Shown piece by piece: positions 25,897 to 34,273 of a stretch of DNA of 64,000 nucleotides. Source of the DNA: RI-153 sp963752935 (GTDB taxonomy: Bacteria; Chloroflexota; Anaerolineae; Caldilineales; Caldilineaceae). The notes below the pieces were generated by a model. The model saw only the letters and a program-made list of their open reading frames with translations. It did no database searches and was not told where the DNA came from. The DNA is taken from assembly GCA_963752935.1 (NCBI GenBank), contig CAVWAL010000009.1, positions 706,797 to 770,796 on the forward strand, in the 5' to 3' direction. The position numbers and the translations under genes were made by a program. The first letter of the stretch is position 1, and the number at the start of each line of letters is the position of its first letter.

Positions 25897-26331
25897 GTGT
25901 TTCTTAGCGAGTACGCCCACAATCTCGATGACAAGGGGCGCTTGACCATTCCAGCTAAGTTCCGTGATCAGTTAATGGCCGGTCTGGTGGTAACGCGTAA
26001 CCCTGGCGGCGGTTGCTTATTGGTGATGCCGCTGGATGAATGGAATCGGGTTGCCGAACGAGTCAGCCAATTACCGCTGACTGACCAGCGCTCTGCGCTG
26101 TTGAGGCGTGCTCTATTTAGCGCCGCCGAGGATCTCAAACCTGACAAACAAGGACGCATCCTCATCAGCCCACGGCTGCGCGAATTTGCCCGCATCGAAA
26201 CCGAAGTGATTGTGGCCGGCATGAATACCTATATTGAGTTGTGGAATCCACAGCAGTGGGATGCCCAGGTGCTGACGCCGCTGCAGGACGAAAAACTCGG
26301 CGAGGATCTCTTTGCCGCATTGGGTGTCTGA
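25897..26331 (+). CDS. mraZ: Transcriptional regulator MraZ
   Basis: A 144-residue double-AbrB-fold protein. N-terminal MFLSEYAHNLDDKGRLTIPAKFRD and the second half (DKQGRILISPRLREFA) are the two DxxGR...P repeats of MraZ. It binds TGGGA repeats and regulates the dcw operon. Such repeats lie about 135 bases upstream, so autoregulation is expected. GTG start. The stop overlaps the rsmH start (TGATG). Confidence 0.95.
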   Translation: MFLSEYAHNLDDKGRLTIPAKFRDQLMAGLVVTRNPGGGCLLVMPLDEWNRVAERVSQLPLTDQRSALLRRALFSAAEDLKPDKQGRILISPRLREFARIETEVIVAGMNTYIELWNPQQWDAQVLTPLQDEKLGEDLFAALGV

Positions 26332-27290
26332 TGGCGATGCTCGTTCCCGACCCTGAAGGTGCGGCCCACCTCCCCGTCCTGTTGGAAGAAGTGATGGATG
26401 CACTGGATGTCAGTCCGGGCGGGCGTTACATCGATGGCACGCTGGGTGGAGGCGGACATACAGCCGAGATCCTGACCCGCAGCACACCGGATGGTCAAGT
26501 GCTAGGGCTGGACGCCGACCCCGCCGCCATCCGACGAGTCGAGCAACGACTGGCGCCGATGATCGCCGAGAAGCGCTTGATCCTGGTGCAGACACCGTTC
26601 GAACTGATGCAGAGCGTAGCAAATCAAGCCGGGTTTGTGGCTGTGGACGGGATCTTGCTCGATCTGGGGCTGAGTTCTTTTCAGTTGGATACAGCAGAAC
26701 GTGGTTTTGCGTTCGGCCAGGAAGGTGTACTGGACATGCGCTTTGATCCCACTCAGGGGGAAAGCGCTGCGGATCTGGTCAATCACGCCTCGGCCGAGGA
26801 TCTGGCGGACCTGATCTACCGGTATGGTGAAGAGCATCGCAGCCGCCGTATCGCCCAGTCCATTGTGAAGCAGCGGCCCATCTACACCACGACACATCTG
26901 GCCGCTGTCGTTGAACGAGCCGTTGGTGGGCGCAAGGGAACACGTATCCACCCGGCGACGCAGACATTTCAGGCGCTGCGCATCGCCGTTAACGATGAGC
27001 TAGGTCAGTTGGAACGAGTGTTGCCACAGGCGTTAACGCTGCTGAAGCCAGGTGGGCGGTTGGCAGTGATCAGCTTTCACAGCTTGGAAGACCGGATCGT
27101 GAAACAGTGGATGCGCAGTGAAGCGCAAGACTACGTGCCCGACCCGACTCATCCCCTTGGGGGTGTGGAACGAACGCCAACGTTGATTATTGTCAACAGA
27201 AAGCCCATTGTTGCCGGTGATGCGGAAACCAAACAAAACCCGCGCAGTCGTTCAGCAAAACTACGGGTAGCCGAACGCATAAAACTGTAA
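26331..27290 (+). CDS. rsmH: 16S rRNA (cytosine1402-N4)-methyltransferase
   Basis: 319 residues. SAM-binding motif YIDGTLGGGGHTAEIL, then ILLDLGLSSFQLD, RGFAFGQEGVLDMRFDP and GGRLAVISFHSLEDRIVKQWM, all characteristic of RsmH (MraW). The substrate is N4 of C1402 in 16S rRNA. The ATG at 26331 overlaps the mraZ stop; ATG at 26337 is an alternative. An upstream in-frame ATG inside mraZ is unlikely. Confidence 0.95.
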   Translation: MAMLVPDPEGAAHLPVLLEEVMDALDVSPGGRYIDGTLGGGGHTAEILTRSTPDGQVLGLDADPAAIRRVEQRLAPMIAEKRLILVQTPFELMQSVANQAGFVAVDGILLDLGLSSFQLDTAERGFAFGQEGVLDMRFDPTQGESAADLVNHASAEDLADLIYRYGEEHRSRRIAQSIVKQRPIYTTTHLAAVVERAVGGRKGTRIHPATQTFQALRIAVNDELGQLERVLPQALTLLKPGGRLAVISFHSLEDRIVKQWMRSEAQDYVPDPTHPLGGVERTPTLIIVNRKPIVAGDAETKQNPRSRSAKLRVAERIKL

Positions 27291-27476
27291 GATATTTAGT
27301 GTAAATGGGATCATTCTACTATCGTAGGCGAAGTCAGAACGCTTGAGTGTACCGTTCTTGACACCAGGAACGGATCGAACTTCAACAGTGGTGAAATGCA
27401 TCACGGTGAAATACACCACCAATGTCGTAAGAATCTATCGTTATTCACCCTCTAGCACCCTTAAAGGATGCGTTCC

Positions 27477-28073
27477 ATGTTTCAGAACAGCACCTTCCCA
27501 TCGGCAGTTGACCTTCCTCAAAACCTACCTCACGCGCAGCCACTGCGCGCGCTTAGGCGTCTTGCGCATGTGCTGCCCTTGCCTCAAGGAGCGCGCGACT
27601 ACTTGATCTGGACTCTGATCATGCTCGCCGTGACAGGAATGGTACTGCTGCAAGTCTTGCTGTCGATGCAGATCACACAGACCGAGTTGATCCTTGACGA
27701 TCTGGGCCTGGAGTACACCCAGATCGAACAGGAAAACGCCGAGTTACTCTGGCAGATCAGCCAGTTTACCCATTTGGAACGCATCGAGACAGAGGCCAGA
27801 CGCATGGGGTATGGCCCCGGATTGAACCCAGAGTACCGCTGGGTCGATTCGTCCCAAGGAACGCCGACGGCGGCGGTGCAGACATCAGACGGGCTGTCCA
27901 CAGAGGCGGGTTCGTCTGGCGTCGGACAAACGGCGGCGCCGAACGAGACGGACTGGGGCAACGCCGTCGATGAATGGTTTACCCGTTCATGGCAGCGTGT
28001 GCAGACATGGTGGCAGCCGAACGACGTGCCGATCGGGTTGATGTGGCAGCGATGGACAGAAGATCGATTCTAG
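27477..28073 (+). CDS. ftsL: FtsL-like cell division protein
   Basis: A 198-residue single-pass membrane protein at the ftsL position between rsmH and ftsI. A cytoplasmic N-terminus is followed by a membrane helix (LIWTLIMLAVTGMVLLQVLL, about 42-61), then a coiled coil with heptad-like pattern (ILDDLGLEYTQIEQENAELLWQISQF) and a RMGYGPG-type motif seen after the coil in FtsL/DivIC. The C-terminal 90 residues are low in conservation and Trp-rich. Called by position and topology rather than sequence identity. AAAGGA lies 8 bases before the ATG at 27477. Confidence 0.75.
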   Translation: MFQNSTFPSAVDLPQNLPHAQPLRALRRLAHVLPLPQGARDYLIWTLIMLAVTGMVLLQVLLSMQITQTELILDDLGLEYTQIEQENAELLWQISQFTHLERIETEARRMGYGPGLNPEYRWVDSSQGTPTAAVQTSDGLSTEAGSSGVGQTAAPNETDWGNAVDEWFTRSWQRVQTWWQPNDVPIGLMWQRWTEDRF

Positions 28074-28085
28074 TCATCGAATCTT

Positions 28086-28113
28086 GTAGGGATGGACGCA
28101 TGTCCATCCCTAC
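28086..28113. repeat. GTAGGG-type palindromic repeat
   Basis: GTAGGGATGGAC and GTCCATCCCTAC form a perfect 12-bp stem with a GCAT loop, 13 bases after the ftsL-like stop. It shares its ends and GATGGAC core with the repeat at 63172-63225 and its GTAGGG ends with 15772-15829. Confidence 0.6.
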
Positions 28114-28155
28114 GCTGCATTTCCTCAGTAGCTCTTTTCCTGTGAAGTAAACCTG

Positions 28156-29994
28156 ATGAATCAAAAAAAATCCCAACACACATCTGAAACAGGCGCCGGC
28201 CAAACCGACCTTACGATAGACGGCCCACCAATCAGGCCCGCAGTTGACTCATCCCCGGCAACTGGGCCGAGATGGCGGCTGCGCACAATTGTCATCATTC
28301 TGGGCGCGCTGGGGCTGGTGTTGTCGATGCGACTGTTTAGTCTGCAAGTCAATGCCTGGCAGAGCTATGCGCCATCGTCGCTGGCCGATCAAGCACGCTA
28401 TACGGTGGACGACCGCACGCCGTGGGGCGTGATCGTCGATCGCGACGGTGTTCTGCTGGCGGCGGATCGCTACACCTACCGCATCACCGCCACCCCCAAT
28501 CGCATCCCCCCTGAGGACTGGTTGACGATCGCGGAGATCCTGTGGGAGCACGCCCACATCCCGGTGGAACAGACACGCAACCGCCTGGCGCAGAACTCAG
28601 AGAGCAGTTACCTGGTGCTTGCGACGGACGTCGCTTTCGCAGACGGACGGGCGCTTCTCGACGAACAAAAACGCCGCCGCGATGCCGATGAGACAGTGCT
28701 GGATCAGATCCTGATCAGCGAGCGACCGCGCCGGTTCTATCCGCAAGGAAGCCTGGCCAGCCAGGTGATTGGGTTCGTCACCGGCGAGCGCAAGCCGGTT
28801 CTCGGTGTTGAGCGATATTACGCCAGCTTTTTGCCGAGTAGCGGCGTGGGGTTGCCCCAGGGTGGACGGCAATCGCGCGAGGCTCTCCCTTTGCAGACGC
28901 AACGGTTTTTGGCCCAGGGCAACGAAAAAGGACTCGTCCTGACTATCGACCGCACGATTCAATGGATCATCGAACAAGAGTTGCGTGACGCCGTGACCTT
29001 TTACCGCGCCGAAGCGGGCAGCATCATCGTGATGGACCCACGGACAGGTGCAATCCTGGGTATGGCGAATTGGCCCACGTTCGACGCCAACCGTTACGAA
29101 ACGGAAGACGCCAGTAGTTTCAACAATTCAACGGTCAGCGCACAATTTGAGCCGGGATCGATCTTCAAAGTGATTACAGTCGCCGGCGCTATTGATGCGG
29201 GCGCGGTGGAACCGACGACCATCTTTACAGACACAGGCACCATCGTGGTTGGTCAGCGAACCATTATGAACAGCACGCGCACCGCGATTGGCCGTTTGAG
29301 CGTCGCCGACGCCCTGGCCCAGTCGAACAACGTGGTCACCGTGCAGGTTGCGCAGGCCCTTGGTGAAGAAAAATTCTATGATTACGTGTCGCTCTTTGGG
29401 TTCGGGGCCGATACCAATATCGACCTGAGCGGCGAGATTCCCGGGTTGGTCAAGCGGCCTGGCGATCCGACGTGGAGCCCTTCAGATCTGGGGACCAATA
29501 GCTTTGGTCAAGGTGTGGCGGTGACGCCGATCCAGATGTTGAGTGCCGTGTGCGCAATGGTCAACGGCGGCAAGCTGATGCGCCCGTACATTGTGGCCGC
29601 CCGCGTCCACGGTAGCGATACACTGCTGACACAGCCGACCACGGCCCATCAGGTGCTCAAGCCCGAGACATCAGACGTCATGCGCGAAATGATGATCCAC
29701 GTCGTCGAAACGGGCAACACACAGGCGCAGGTACCCGGATATACGGTTGGCGGGAAGAGCGGCACAGCCGAAATCGCCACTGCCGACGGGTACTCTGAAG
29801 AGACCATTGCCAGTTTCGTGGGCTTTGCACCGGCGGACGATCCGCAATTTGTGGTGCTGGTCAAACTAGATCGCCCCGACACCACCATTGTACGCTGGGC
29901 GTCGCAGTCGGCCGCACCTGTCTTCAAACGCGTCGCCTTCCGCCTGTTGGATCATTTGAACATTCCGCCCGATGCGGAGCGATTGAAGAACTAA
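28156..29994 (+). CDS. ftsI: Penicillin-binding protein, FtsI-type transpeptidase
   Basis: A 612-residue class B PBP. A membrane anchor lies at about 44-62 and a PBP dimerisation domain at about 85-260. The transpeptidase domain has Ser335 in SIFK (the SxxK acyl site), Ser390 in SNN (SxN) and KSGT at 534-537. It cross-links septal peptidoglycan and partners with FtsW, encoded later in the cluster. No PASTA domains. ATG start 82 bases after the ftsL-like gene, beyond a palindromic repeat. Confidence 0.93.
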   Translation: MNQKKSQHTSETGAGQTDLTIDGPPIRPAVDSSPATGPRWRLRTIVIILGALGLVLSMRLFSLQVNAWQSYAPSSLADQARYTVDDRTPWGVIVDRDGVLLAADRYTYRITATPNRIPPEDWLTIAEILWEHAHIPVEQTRNRLAQNSESSYLVLATDVAFADGRALLDEQKRRRDADETVLDQILISERPRRFYPQGSLASQVIGFVTGERKPVLGVERYYASFLPSSGVGLPQGGRQSREALPLQTQRFLAQGNEKGLVLTIDRTIQWIIEQELRDAVTFYRAEAGSIIVMDPRTGAILGMANWPTFDANRYETEDASSFNNSTVSAQFEPGSIFKVITVAGAIDAGAVEPTTIFTDTGTIVVGQRTIMNSTRTAIGRLSVADALAQSNNVVTVQVAQALGEEKFYDYVSLFGFGADTNIDLSGEIPGLVKRPGDPTWSPSDLGTNSFGQGVAVTPIQMLSAVCAMVNGGKLMRPYIVAARVHGSDTLLTQPTTAHQVLKPETSDVMREMMIHVVETGNTQAQVPGYTVGGKSGTAEIATADGYSEETIASFVGFAPADDPQFVVLVKLDRPDTTIVRWASQSAAPVFKRVAFRLLDHLNIPPDAERLKN

Positions 29995-30006
29995 GGAATC
30001 AAACGC

Positions 30007-31569
30007 GTGCACCCCATCGTCGAGACCTCGATCACCCAACATACACTCTGGCAAGCGCTGACTGGGGATTCCCCGCCGTTGGCGCTGACGCCGGCGCCCA
30101 TCGGCACAGCCACGCTGGACAGCCGTGCCGTTTCGGCCGGATCACTTTTTGTGGCGGTCGCCGGTCAGCAGACCGACGGACACCGTTTTGTGCGCAATGC
30201 GTTGAACAACGGCGCCACAGCCATCATCTGCGAAGCCCACGGTTTGGAAGGCCTCGAAGTGGACGGTGCGCCGGCCGCCAATGCACTGATCGTTAACTGT
30301 ACCAATGCGCATCGAGCCATCCCGGCCTTGGATACTCATCACCAGGACGTTGCACTCAGCCATCGTCCAATCATTTACATAGTAGAGCACAGCGTCGAAG
30401 CGCTGCAGAAAGTGGGCGCCTTCCAACGGTTGCACCGCACCGCGCCGGGTCTGCGCGTGATTGGCATCACGGGCAGCGTGGGCAAAACCAGCACCAAAGA
30501 AGTGACGGCGTCTGTGCTCAGCCAGCGCTTCAAAATCCACAATAATGTGGGGAATCTCAACAGCGAACAGGGCCTGCCCCTGACGCTGCTTGGCCTGAAC
30601 ATATCTCACGAACGAGCGGTGCTAGAGATGGGCATGTACGCCCTGGGCGAGATCAGCCTGCTCTGTAACCTGGCCCGCCCACACGTCGGTGTTGTCACCA
30701 ATGTCGGCCCTGTGCATCTGGAGCGGCTGGGCACCATCGATCGTATTTTGCAGGCCAAGTCGGAGCTGGTGGAAGCATTGCCCAGCGCGGACGAAGGCGG
30801 CGTCGCCATCCTCAATTGGGATGATGAGCGAGTGCGCACCATGGCCGATCTGACCAAAGCACGCATCTTCACGTATGGCCTTACCCCTGAAGCAGACCTG
30901 TGGGCCGACGAGATTGAAAGTTCGGGGATGGAAGGCATCCGCTTTCGCTTTCATCATCAGCCCGCCGGCGCCAAGAAGACAAACCTGTACATCAAGTTGC
31001 CCATGTTGGGTCGACACAGTGTCCACACCGCGTTACGCGCTGCGGCCGTAGGTCTGGTTGAGGGCATGACCTGGCAAGAGATCGCCACCGGTTTGCAGCG
31101 CATGACCGGTCAGTTGCGGTTGGTGGTGGTACCGGGAATCAACGGCAGCACCGTAATTGACGATACCTACAACGCCAGCCCCGCCAGCACACTCGCTGCG
31201 CTCAATCTGTTGGCGGATCTACAAAACGGAGTGCATCGCCGGCGCATTGCCGTGCTTGGGGATATGCGCGAGCTGGGTAGCTATACTGAAGAAGGGCACA
31301 GGTCGGTGGGCATCCGCGCCGCCGCCGTGACAGAAGTGTTGGTCACCGTGGGTGAGTTGGGCCGCATCATCGGCGAAGAGGCATTGGCCGCCGGGTACGA
31401 TCCGGCGAACCTGCACATAGTGTCGACGGCATCCGAAGTCATTGATGCGTTGCACCACCTGATCCAGCCTCAGGATCTGATCCTGATCAAAGGCAGCCGC
31501 GCCGTCGGTATGGATCAGATTATTGCAGAGGTAACCTTATCAAAAAGCGCATTGGGCGCAAAGGGATAG
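30007..31569 (+). CDS. murF: UDP-MurNAc-tripeptide--D-alanyl-D-alanine ligase
   Basis: A 520-residue Mur ligase. The N-terminal domain (LDSRAVSAGSLFVAVAGQQTDGHRFV) binds the UDP substrate. The ATPase P-loop is ITGSVGKTSTKE, followed by NNVGNLNSEQGLPLTLL and EMGMYALGEI. The C-terminal domain includes DDTYNASPAS and LGDMRELGS. It adds D-Ala-D-Ala to the stem tripeptide. About 30 residues around ALDTHHQDVALSHRP look inserted relative to typical MurF. GTG start with AAGGA upstream, 12 bases after ftsI. A murE gene, usual at this place, is absent. Confidence 0.93.
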   Translation: MHPIVETSITQHTLWQALTGDSPPLALTPAPIGTATLDSRAVSAGSLFVAVAGQQTDGHRFVRNALNNGATAIICEAHGLEGLEVDGAPAANALIVNCTNAHRAIPALDTHHQDVALSHRPIIYIVEHSVEALQKVGAFQRLHRTAPGLRVIGITGSVGKTSTKEVTASVLSQRFKIHNNVGNLNSEQGLPLTLLGLNISHERAVLEMGMYALGEISLLCNLARPHVGVVTNVGPVHLERLGTIDRILQAKSELVEALPSADEGGVAILNWDDERVRTMADLTKARIFTYGLTPEADLWADEIESSGMEGIRFRFHHQPAGAKKTNLYIKLPMLGRHSVHTALRAAAVGLVEGMTWQEIATGLQRMTGQLRLVVVPGINGSTVIDDTYNASPASTLAALNLLADLQNGVHRRRIAVLGDMRELGSYTEEGHRSVGIRAAAVTEVLVTVGELGRIIGEEALAAGYDPANLHIVSTASEVIDALHHLIQPQDLILIKGSRAVGMDQIIAEVTLSKSALGAKG

Positions 31570-31577
31570 AGTCGTAC

Positions 31578-32582
31578 ATGGAAGTTCCCCTGACACTGGG
31601 CAGTATCAGTTTCTTCATCGCCGTTATTTGGGGGCGCCCGCTGATCAGTCTCCTCAAACGGTGGCGGATTGGGAAGCAAATCCGTATCGAAGGGCCGGAT
31701 CGCCATCAAGTGAAAACAGGGACGCCTACCATGGGTGGATTTCTCTTTGTGGTGCCGGTGCTCTTGATCACCGGTGTGCTCAATCTGGCCGATCTGCTTG
31801 GTTTCAACCTGATTGGGCAAAGTACGCTTTTGCTCTTCTTTTGTCTGGCGGCTTACTCGGCGCTCGGCGCCGTGGACGACTGGCAGGGAATCAAGGGTCT
31901 GCGCGGCAAGGGTGAAGGCATCAGCGCCCGCATGAAGAGCATCTTTCAGTTCATTTTTGCGCTCATCATCGCCTCGGTGCTCTACTTTGGCCCACCAGAA
32001 TTGGACTATGTTGGCGTGCCCGGGATTCCCAATTTCGTCGAAATCGGCTGGCTTTTTCTGCCTATTGCCGTCTTTATCATTGTTGGATTCAGCAACGCCA
32101 TCAATCTGACCGACGGACTCGATAGCCTGGCCGGCAGTCTGAGCAGCGTCGCCTTTGCCAGTTACGGCATTATCGCCTTTTTGCAGCAGCAGACTTACCT
32201 GGCCGCTTTTTGCTTTACGATTGTGGGGGCGCTCTTCGCCTTCTTGTGGTTCAATGCCCACCCGGCCGAACTCTTTATGGGCGACACCGGTAGCCTGGCC
32301 TTAGGCGCTACGCTCGGCCTCGTCTCGTTGATGACGGCGCAGTGGTTGCTGCTGCCCGTGGTGGGTCTTGTCTTTATGAGCGAAACTCTCTCGGTGATGC
32401 TCCAGGTTGCCTCGGCCAAATTCACGCGACGCTATCTAGGTCGCGACATACGCCTGTTTAAAATGGCGCCACTTCACCATCATTTCGAGCTGCTGGGGTG
32501 GAGCGAAACCCAGGTGAAGGAACGATTCTGGCTGGTCGGCGTCCTTTCGGGCATGTTGGGTGTTGCGCTTGCCCTGATGTAA
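31578..32582 (+). CDS. mraY: Phospho-MurNAc-pentapeptide transferase
   Basis: A 334-residue polytopic enzyme making lipid I from UDP-MurNAc-pentapeptide and undecaprenyl phosphate. Motifs include KTGTPTMGGFLF, GAVDDWQGIKG (metal-binding aspartates), NAINLTDGLDSLAGS, FLWFNAHPAELFMGDTGSLALG and APLHHHFE near the C-terminus. About ten membrane helices. It starts 8 bases after murF. Confidence 0.96.
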   Translation: MEVPLTLGSISFFIAVIWGRPLISLLKRWRIGKQIRIEGPDRHQVKTGTPTMGGFLFVVPVLLITGVLNLADLLGFNLIGQSTLLLFFCLAAYSALGAVDDWQGIKGLRGKGEGISARMKSIFQFIFALIIASVLYFGPPELDYVGVPGIPNFVEIGWLFLPIAVFIIVGFSNAINLTDGLDSLAGSLSSVAFASYGIIAFLQQQTYLAAFCFTIVGALFAFLWFNAHPAELFMGDTGSLALGATLGLVSLMTAQWLLLPVVGLVFMSETLSVMLQVASAKFTRRYLGRDIRLFKMAPLHHHFELLGWSETQVKERFWLVGVLSGMLGVALALM

Positions 32583-32613
32583 AAGCGCTCTGACAAGTGA
32601 TGGAAAGTTCGTT

Positions 32614-32629
32614 GAGAACGGAGGTTCTC
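32614..32629 (+). promoter_or_regulatory. Hairpin over the murD ribosome-binding site
   Basis: GAGAAC-GGAG-GTTCTC forms a 6-bp stem with the Shine-Dalgarno GGAG as its loop, 2 bases before the murD ATG. It could modulate murD translation. Confidence 0.4.
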
Positions 32630-32631
32630 GC

Positions 32632-34266
32632 ATGTACATTGACCGCACAGCACCTGAAAGCGATCTATCCACGATTTCGGCAGAAGTTGGCGTGGACGCC
32701 ACGATTGACATGCTGCAGGGAGAAAACGCCGAGGGTGCAATCAATATGATCAATCTGGCGCCATCCTACTCCTTCCGCCATAAGCAGGTCGTGATCCTGG
32801 GGTTGGCTCGACAGGGAAGTGCGCTGGCGCGCTTCTTCCACACCGCCGGCGCACAGGTGACGATCAATGATGCTGCCTCCGCCGACAGACTCGGCCCGGA
32901 GCTCGAAAGCATCTCGGATCTACCGGTGGATCTGGTGCTAGGTGACCACCCGTTGTCGCTACTCGATCAGTGCGATCTGCTCTGCCTGAGCGGCGGCGTC
33001 CCGGCGCAGTTGCCGCTGGTGCAAGAGGCGATCCGCCGCGGTATTCCGCTGAGCAACGACAGCCTGCTCACGTGCCAACTGGCCCCCTGCCCGGTCATTG
33101 CCATCACAGGCAGCAGCGGCAAAACCACGACGACAACCCTGGTGGGGCACATGCTAAGCGAAGCCGGCGCCGGCAGTGGACGTACTATCCACGTAGGCGG
33201 CAATATTGGCCTTCCGCTCATAGACCGCCTGGATCAAATTACGGCGGACGATCTGATCGTACTCGAGCTGAGCAGCTTTCAGCTAGAACTGTTCGACCCA
33301 TCGCTTGCTTTCGGCGATTTTGAAACACTACCGATCGACGTGGTCGCCATCCTCAACGTGACACCCAATCATCTGGATCGTCACGACGCGATGCGTAGTT
33401 ACGCCGAGGCCAAATTCAACCTCTTGCGTCATTTGAAGCCATCCACACGGGTGATCCTGAGCGCCGACGATCCGGTGACCGAAAGGCTGGCACTCGGTGC
33501 AGTGGCGGGGCCTAAGCTGCCCTCAAATTGGGCCATGAACGATCTGGTCGACGATCTCCACAGACAGTTGGCCGCACGACCGACGCCGCCCGTCCTCTTC
33601 AGCCTGCAGCAGAACCTCGAACAGGGCGCATCGTTGATCGATGATCGGCTTGTCTACAACGGCGACACCATCTGCCTGCGTTCCGAAGTGCGTCTGCGCG
33701 GCGACCACAATGTCAGCAACCTGCTGGCGGCGGCGGCTATCAGCCGCGCCGCCATGTATGTGCCGATTGAAGCGATGGCCGAGGTGGCGCGCACCTTTGC
33801 CGGTGTGCCCCATCGGCTAGAGGAGGTGCAGAACGTGAGCGGCGTTACCTGGATCAACGACAGCATCGCCACGGCGCCGGAACGGGCCATCGCCGGTCTG
33901 CGCACCTTCGCCCCCGGCGCACAGACGCTTATCCTGTTGGCGGGAGGCAAAGATAAGAAGCTGCCCTGGCAAGAATTTGCCGACGAAGTGCTCAAACGAG
34001 TCAACTATTTGATTGGCTTTGGCGATGCAGGCTCTATGATTGTAGAGACAGTGCAAGAGCGCGCCGCAGATCGCCGTCTCTCTGCACCTGGTTGCGCCGT
34101 ATTGCAGCGTCTGGACGAAGCGGTGCACCTGGCTGCGCAGATAGCCGACAAAAACACCGTTGTGCTGCTCTCTCCTGGCGGCACCAGCTACGATGCGTAC
34201 AAGAATTTCGAAGAACGAGGAGAGCACTTCCGCAGTCTGGTACAAGCCGAACAGAAGAGGCAGTGA
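32632..34266 (+). CDS. murD: UDP-MurNAc-L-alanine--D-glutamate ligase
   Basis: A 544-residue Mur ligase adding D-Glu. The N-terminal dinucleotide-like fold begins VVILGLARQGSALARFF. The P-loop is ITGSSGKTTTTTL. NIGLPLID, ELSSFQLELF, NVTPNHLDRH and WINDSIATAPERAIAGL follow in order. About 47 residues precede the usual family start; the ATG is kept because a GGAGG site lies just upstream. It ends 7 bases before ftsW. Confidence 0.94.
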   Translation: MYIDRTAPESDLSTISAEVGVDATIDMLQGENAEGAINMINLAPSYSFRHKQVVILGLARQGSALARFFHTAGAQVTINDAASADRLGPELESISDLPVDLVLGDHPLSLLDQCDLLCLSGGVPAQLPLVQEAIRRGIPLSNDSLLTCQLAPCPVIAITGSSGKTTTTTLVGHMLSEAGAGSGRTIHVGGNIGLPLIDRLDQITADDLIVLELSSFQLELFDPSLAFGDFETLPIDVVAILNVTPNHLDRHDAMRSYAEAKFNLLRHLKPSTRVILSADDPVTERLALGAVAGPKLPSNWAMNDLVDDLHRQLAARPTPPVLFSLQQNLEQGASLIDDRLVYNGDTICLRSEVRLRGDHNVSNLLAAAAISRAAMYVPIEAMAEVARTFAGVPHRLEEVQNVSGVTWINDSIATAPERAIAGLRTFAPGAQTLILLAGGKDKKLPWQEFADEVLKRVNYLIGFGDAGSMIVETVQERAADRRLSAPGCAVLQRLDEAVHLAAQIADKNTVVLLSPGGTSYDAYKNFEERGEHFRSLVQAEQKRQ

Positions 34267-34273
34267 AGACCTG

